A stretch of 9,325 bases of DNA. It comes from UBA11889 sp002313255. Its GTDB lineage: Bacteria > Pseudomonadota > Gammaproteobacteria > Pseudomonadales > Azotimanducaceae. The notes beneath the pieces were generated by a model that worked only from the letters and a program-made list of their open reading frames with translations, was not told the DNA's origin and made no database searches. Below, in pieces: positions 6,023 through 9,325 of this stretch; the first letter of the stretch is position 1, and each line of letters starts with the position of its first letter. Location of the stretch: the NCBI GenBank assembly GCA_913045265.1, contig CAJWQX010000080.1, forward strand, positions 1 to 9,325, given 5' to 3'. A program made the position numbers and the translations under genes.

Positions 6023-7138
6023 GTGTCTGAACCTCAAGATTCGCAACTTGCCGACAATCCCTTGTACTTGCGTCAAAAAGAACGAGCGGATTCAAATAAG
6101 CCCCCTTCGCGAAATAGCCCGTTAGGTGCGGTCGCCCAGTCACGCTTCCCCGAAGGGAGAAGTCGTCGAGAAATGGTTGAAGGCATTCTTGCCCAGGACG
6201 AGGGATTGGTAGAAGGGCACTTTGGAAGCGTGTACTACATCCCGACTACCGTTTGCGGAATCGAGTTAAAACTTGAACCACTGCAGCCAAGTATCGGCAC
6301 CATCGTTCACGGACTTGATTTGGCGACCGATCTCAAAGATCCAGAGATGGTTTCGTTTTTACGAGAACTGTGGTTGCAACGACGAGTCATCATGTTTCGG
6401 GATCAAGCGCACCTTTCCAGACAGCAGATGGTCGAATTTGCGCAGCACTTCGGTGAGGTGGGCGCACCTTTTGGTGAGCGCGAACATATGCCGAATTCTC
6501 CTCACGATCTTAACCAACAAGTCAAAGTCCCTGATATTCCGAACATGTTAGTACTGCCGTCCGACGAAACGGTGCCAAATGCGGCGTCCGGCTGGCACTG
6601 TGATGCGACCTGGCAGACCCGCCCCCCCATGGGTTCAATCCTAATGTGTCGGGAAGCCCCCCGAATAGGTGGTGACACCTGTTTTTGTGATTGCTACAGC
6701 ATGTGGGAAGGTCTGCCATTGAAGACTAAGCAGCGTATCGAAGGGCTAACCGCCGTCCACGTGGGTGGGGTTGGGCACCAGATGGATGGAAAAACACCGG
6801 TAGCGATTCACCCCGTCGCTCGTACTCACCCGGAGACCGGCCGTACGACGCTCTACGTCCAGCAAGGTTTCGTCCGCCGGTTTGCGGAAGAACATAAAAT
6901 CACCGAGAACGAAGAAAAATCATTACTCCTACAAATGAAGATGCAAGAAGGGCGGCCCGAATACACATGCCGTTTCCGTTGGGAAGAGGGCTCGTTGGCC
7001 ATGTGGGATAACCGAGCCGTACTCCATACAGCAAGTGGTGACTTTTGGCCGCATCGACGACTTATGGAACGCTTGACCATACTGGATTTCGATTCATCTA
7101 GACGTAAGCCTTACTACACCAAGCAACGTGACGATTAA
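6023..7138 (+). CDS. TauD/TfdA-family Fe(II)/2-oxoglutarate dioxygenase with ~80-residue N-terminal extension
   Basis: This is a 371-residue non-haem iron oxygenase. The catalytic domain starts near residue 82 (LKLEPLQPSIGTIVHGLDL). The iron ligands are H192-x-D194 (in WHCDATW) and H335 (in WDNRAVLHTA). R346 and R350 sit 11 and 15 residues after H335, matching both the 2-oxoglutarate Arg and the substrate-anchoring Arg of TauD, so an anionic substrate is plausible. TauD itself is about 283 residues. The extra N-terminal 80 residues are polar and charged, with a Pro/Ser-rich stretch (27-33), an Arg-rich helix-like part (41-55) and no signal peptide or membrane segment. GTG 6023 has a strong Shine-Dalgarno site. 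The stop is 15 bases before the amidohydrolase start, so the two probably form one operon. It is clearly diverged from the TfdA-like gene at 1350-2324, so a recent tandem duplication is unlikely. Confidence 0.9.
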   Translation: MSEPQDSQLADNPLYLRQKERADSNKPPSRNSPLGAVAQSRFPEGRSRREMVEGILAQDEGLVEGHFGSVYYIPTTVCGIELKLEPLQPSIGTIVHGLDLATDLKDPEMVSFLRELWLQRRVIMFRDQAHLSRQQMVEFAQHFGEVGAPFGEREHMPNSPHDLNQQVKVPDIPNMLVLPSDETVPNAASGWHCDATWQTRPPMGSILMCREAPRIGGDTCFCDCYSMWEGLPLKTKQRIEGLTAVHVGGVGHQMDGKTPVAIHPVARTHPETGRTTLYVQQGFVRRFAEEHKITENEEKSLLLQMKMQEGRPEYTCRFRWEEGSLAMWDNRAVLHTASGDFWPHRRLMERLTILDFDSSRRKPYYTKQRDD

Positions 7139-7153
7139 CGGAAACCACCCCAG

Positions 7154-8317
7154 ATGAAGCCGATTTCCGCCGATTCTCACGTTGTTGAAGGACCCGAGGT
7201 GTTTACGGGATTGGCACAGCGTTTTGGCGACGATGCGCCGCGCATCGTGACGGTTGGCGAGGAAGTTGACGCTATCGTCATTCCGTCGCGTGGAAGTCGC
7301 GGCGTTGGAGTCGCGCGAATGGCGATGGCGAGCACACGACTTGCTCGAAATGAGCCGCTCATTCGAAAACACGGTCGTAAACCCGAAGTCGCGCACCTTA
7401 ATGATCCTGAAATGGAAGCGCTCTTTAGGAAAGGATACGACGGTTTGGAACCCGGCCTGACCGATGGATCCAAACGTCATCAGATTCAGGACGTCGACGG
7501 ACTTGATGCTGAATTCTTATACCCCGGTTTTTTCGCGATGTTCGGCTTTAAGAATACGGAGTTATTGGTCGCGTGCCAGAAAAACTATAACGACTGGCTC
7601 GCAGATTACACCGAGGCAAGTTCAGGTAGGCTACAGGGCTTACCTGCAATACCAATGCAGGATCCGGAGGCCGCCGCCGCCGAACTTGAACGGGTTATCA
7701 ACCTCGGATTCAAGGGCGGTTGTATCCCATCCACATCGCCTGCCGATCGCCCGTATTTCGACGACGTCTACGAACCGATTTGGTCCCTAGCAGAAGAGGC
7801 TCACTTTCCTCTTTCGATGCACGTTGGCTGCGGTGCCTACGTACCACCAAATCAACGCTCGCAGAAAAAAATCGACGCCATCGCTGGGTACGCTGCATCG
7901 CAGAACACGGTACAAACCACCATCGTCGAATTGATGTGCCGGGGTGTATGCGAACGCCATCCAAATCTTAAGATCGTCGTGGCGGAATTTAATGCCGGTT
8001 GGATTGCCCACTGGCTCTACCGGGTCGACCAAGGACTTCAACGCGAGCGTCGTTCCATGCCAGAACCCTTTACCGGCGCTCATCCGCAGGAGATCTGGGA
8101 ACGACAATTTTATTGCACAATTGAAGACGACAGGGCGGCTCTGTTAACACGAGAGATGATTGGCGTCGACACCATGCTGTGGGGATCCGACTATCCGCAC
8201 ACCGATTCGACTTGGCCTTGCTCAAGGGAAGTCTTGGACGAGATGTTTGAAGGGATCTCGACATCGGACAGGACGAAAATCACAAGAACAAATGTTGAAG
8301 CACTTTACCGGCTGTAA
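7154..8317 (+). CDS. Amidohydrolase-2 family metal-dependent hydrolase/decarboxylase (COG2159 type)
   Basis: This is a 387-residue TIM-barrel metalloenzyme of the family that includes ACMSD and gamma-resorcylate decarboxylase. The metal and catalytic positions are visible in order: D7, H9 and E12 (ADSHVVE), H223 (in SMHVGCG), E278 (in VAEFNAGWIAHW) and D346 with H349 (in LWGSDYPHTDSTWP). The central GLPAIPMQDPEAAAAELER segment (162-180) is typical of this group. Members hydrolyse C-C or C-N bonds or decarboxylate aromatic and dienoic acids in the cytosol. Which of these applies cannot be told. The ATG start is 15 bases after the TauD-like stop, with only a weak CGGA upstream, so it is probably translated from the same transcript. 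A stepwise oxidation then hydrolysis or decarboxylation by the pair is a reasonable inference. Confidence 0.9.
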   Translation: MKPISADSHVVEGPEVFTGLAQRFGDDAPRIVTVGEEVDAIVIPSRGSRGVGVARMAMASTRLARNEPLIRKHGRKPEVAHLNDPEMEALFRKGYDGLEPGLTDGSKRHQIQDVDGLDAEFLYPGFFAMFGFKNTELLVACQKNYNDWLADYTEASSGRLQGLPAIPMQDPEAAAAELERVINLGFKGGCIPSTSPADRPYFDDVYEPIWSLAEEAHFPLSMHVGCGAYVPPNQRSQKKIDAIAGYAASQNTVQTTIVELMCRGVCERHPNLKIVVAEFNAGWIAHWLYRVDQGLQRERRSMPEPFTGAHPQEIWERQFYCTIEDDRAALLTREMIGVDTMLWGSDYPHTDSTWPCSREVLDEMFEGISTSDRTKITRTNVEALYRL

Positions 8318-8352
8318 ATAAACAAGCTCTTAAAGCCTTTCGATATTTACCA

Positions 8353-8378
8353 AGGCACAGAAAACGGATCGTGTGCCT
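8353..8378. terminator. Inverted repeat between convergent genes, possible bidirectional terminator
   Basis: A perfect 7-bp stem (AGGCACA at 8353-8359, TGTGCCT at 8372-8378) with a 12-base loop lies in the 74-base gap between the convergent amidohydrolase and enoyl-CoA hydratase genes. There is no strong T-run on either side, so it would be a weak or factor-assisted terminator. Confidence 0.4.
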
Positions 8379-8391
8379 GGTCAAGTGTTCG

Positions 8392-9183
8392 TTAGTCAGG
8401 AGCTTGATTAAACACTGGACTGCGTTTTTCTAGAAAGGCGCGCATGCCTTCTTGGGCATCCGCAGTACCGCGTGTTTGACGAACGGCCGCGCGCTCATCA
8501 AGGATGGATTCGGCCAGACCTTTGGATTCGAAGCCGATAATCGTTTCCAGCATCCCCTTGATCGCAAGCCGAGGCTGTTTCGCTAGTTCCTCACCAAGGG
8601 TCTGCGCCCGTTCTTTCAGGGCGTTAAGTGGGCAAACCTCGCTGACAAGACCTATACGTAATGCTTCCTGTCCATCAATTTTTCGGCCCCGTAAGATCAT
8701 GTCGAGGGCATGGTTTCGACCAACACAACGAGGCAATCGTGCCGAACCTCCCCAGGCCGGAACCCCACCCAGATCCATCTCGGGTAGTCCAATCTGTGCA
8801 CCTTCATCGGCTGCAAGCCGAAAATGGCAGGCGAGAGGTAACTCTAATCCGCCACCAAGACAATAGCCGAAAAGTGTCGCGATGCTCGGTTTCCCAAGGG
8901 TTTCGATCATGTTGAGCACCCTAAGGCGTTGATCGAGCAACCCGTCGGCCCCTCCCTTTCGTTCAGCCCCTTCGGCAAACTGTTTCAGATTCATCCCCAC
9001 AGAAAAGTGTTCCAGCCCTTCAGCAGTGAATACCAGAGCCCGGATTCGTTCATCATCCCGAAGACTTGGCAATTGCTCTTCGAGGGCATCGATGTAGTCC
9101 AACATCATGCGATTGTGAGGCGCGTCGTTGATACTAATCGTCGCCACCGCGTTGGTAATCGTAAGGATGAATGGTTCGCTCAT
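8392..9183 (-). CDS. Enoyl-CoA hydratase/isomerase family protein (crotonase fold)
   Basis: This is a 263-residue crotonase-fold protein of usual length. The oxyanion-hole segments are FSVGMNLKQF (60-69) and GYCLGGGLELPLACHF (106-121). E114 (in GGGLE) and E135 (in GLPEMDLGG) match the two catalytic glutamates of rat mitochondrial enoyl-CoA hydratase (E144 and E164), so true hydratase activity is possible. The usual Asp of the ADI motif is Asn (N65). The C-terminal DAQEGMRAFLEKRSPVF is the standard family ending. Crotonases act on acyl-CoA thioesters, and no acyl-CoA ligase or dehydrogenase is in the window to define the substrate. I chose ATG 9183 because AGAAGG (9200-9195) lies upstream. A GTG at 9195 would overlap that site and add only four residues. 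Confidence 0.92.
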   Translation of the reverse strand: MSEPFILTITNAVATISINDAPHNRMMLDYIDALEEQLPSLRDDERIRALVFTAEGLEHFSVGMNLKQFAEGAERKGGADGLLDQRLRVLNMIETLGKPSIATLFGYCLGGGLELPLACHFRLAADEGAQIGLPEMDLGGVPAWGGSARLPRCVGRNHALDMILRGRKIDGQEALRIGLVSEVCPLNALKERAQTLGEELAKQPRLAIKGMLETIIGFESKGLAESILDERAAVRQTRGTADAQEGMRAFLEKRSPVFNQAPD

Positions 9184-9325
9184 ATCTTTGCCCACCTTCT
9201 ATTGAATGCGACGAACTTGAGTTCCGACACTTTGCCAACAAACATCGAGAAATCCCATCAGCAAATGGGTTTTAGCCGATTGATATCAACCACCTTGCCG
9301 TGGCCAATTCATTCAGCGTATTTTT
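9184..9325. other. Region upstream of the enoyl-CoA hydratase gene, no firm gene
   Basis: Near the hydratase start lies the minus-strand Shine-Dalgarno AGAAGG (9200-9195). Further out is a small hairpin (CCCAT 9254-9258, ATGGG 9265-9269, loop of 6). On the minus strand a 17-codon open stretch runs in from the window edge (9325) to a TAA at 9274-9272, two bases before that hairpin. This could be the C-terminus of a neighbouring minus-strand gene with its terminator, but an open run this short occurs often by chance. No convincing promoter was found. Confidence 0.3.

Noticed and set aside
1350..7138. Idea that the two TauD/TfdA genes are a recent duplication.
   Set aside because: They differ in length, N-terminus, active-site flanks and substrate arginines, so they are distant homologues.
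1..9325. Search for mobile elements, CRISPR arrays, tRNA or rRNA genes, toxin-antitoxin pairs and defence genes.
   Set aside because: No transposase, integrase, terminal repeats, spaced direct repeats or RNA gene signatures were recognised; all long open frames are explained by metabolic enzymes and one permease.

Overview
This 9.3 kb window is a densely packed bacterial chromosomal segment made almost entirely of catabolic enzymes. Gene starts with Shine-Dalgarno-like sites, GTG starts and short intergenic gaps are bacterial. The mix (Baeyer-Villiger type flavin monooxygenase, three Fe(II)/2-oxoglutarate dioxygenases, amidohydrolase, HpcH/HpaI aldolase, enoyl-CoA hydratase) fits an aerobic heterotroph, most likely a Gram-negative environmental bacterium. 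The sequence alone does not fix the phylum.

Layout. Bases 1-3114 carry three plus-strand genes: the C-terminal two thirds of a Baeyer-Villiger type monooxygenase (cut by the window edge), a TfdA-like dioxygenase, and a FetB/UPF0014-type membrane permease without an ATPase neighbour. A small alpha/beta hydrolase follows on the minus strand (3242-3988), divergent from an HpcH/HpaI-type aldolase (4200-4955). Next comes a minus-strand phytanoyl-CoA dioxygenase family gene (5001-5852), divergent from a two-gene plus-strand unit: a TauD-like dioxygenase with a long N-terminal extension (6023-7138) and an amidohydrolase-2 family enzyme (7154-8317). A minus-strand enoyl-CoA hydratase/isomerase (8392-9183) closes the window. 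The last 140 bases hold no gene I can support firmly.

How they may work together. The chemistry can be ordered on paper. The monooxygenase turns a ketone into an ester, the hydrolase opens esters, the dioxygenases hydroxylate or cleave ethers, the aldolase splits hydroxy-oxo acids, the amidohydrolase-2 enzyme hydrolyses or decarboxylates, and the hydratase feeds a beta-oxidation-like step. Nothing in the sequence proves a single pathway. The genes sit in at least five transcription units on both strands, so this may be a region where unrelated catabolic genes have collected. No transposase, integrase, CRISPR array, tRNA, rRNA or phage gene was recognised, and I see no convincing defence or otherwise new multi-gene system. 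The best second-look items are active-site departures in the TfdA-like enzyme and the alpha/beta hydrolase, the N-terminal extension of the TauD-like enzyme, the orphan permease, and a perfect palindrome in a divergent promoter region.
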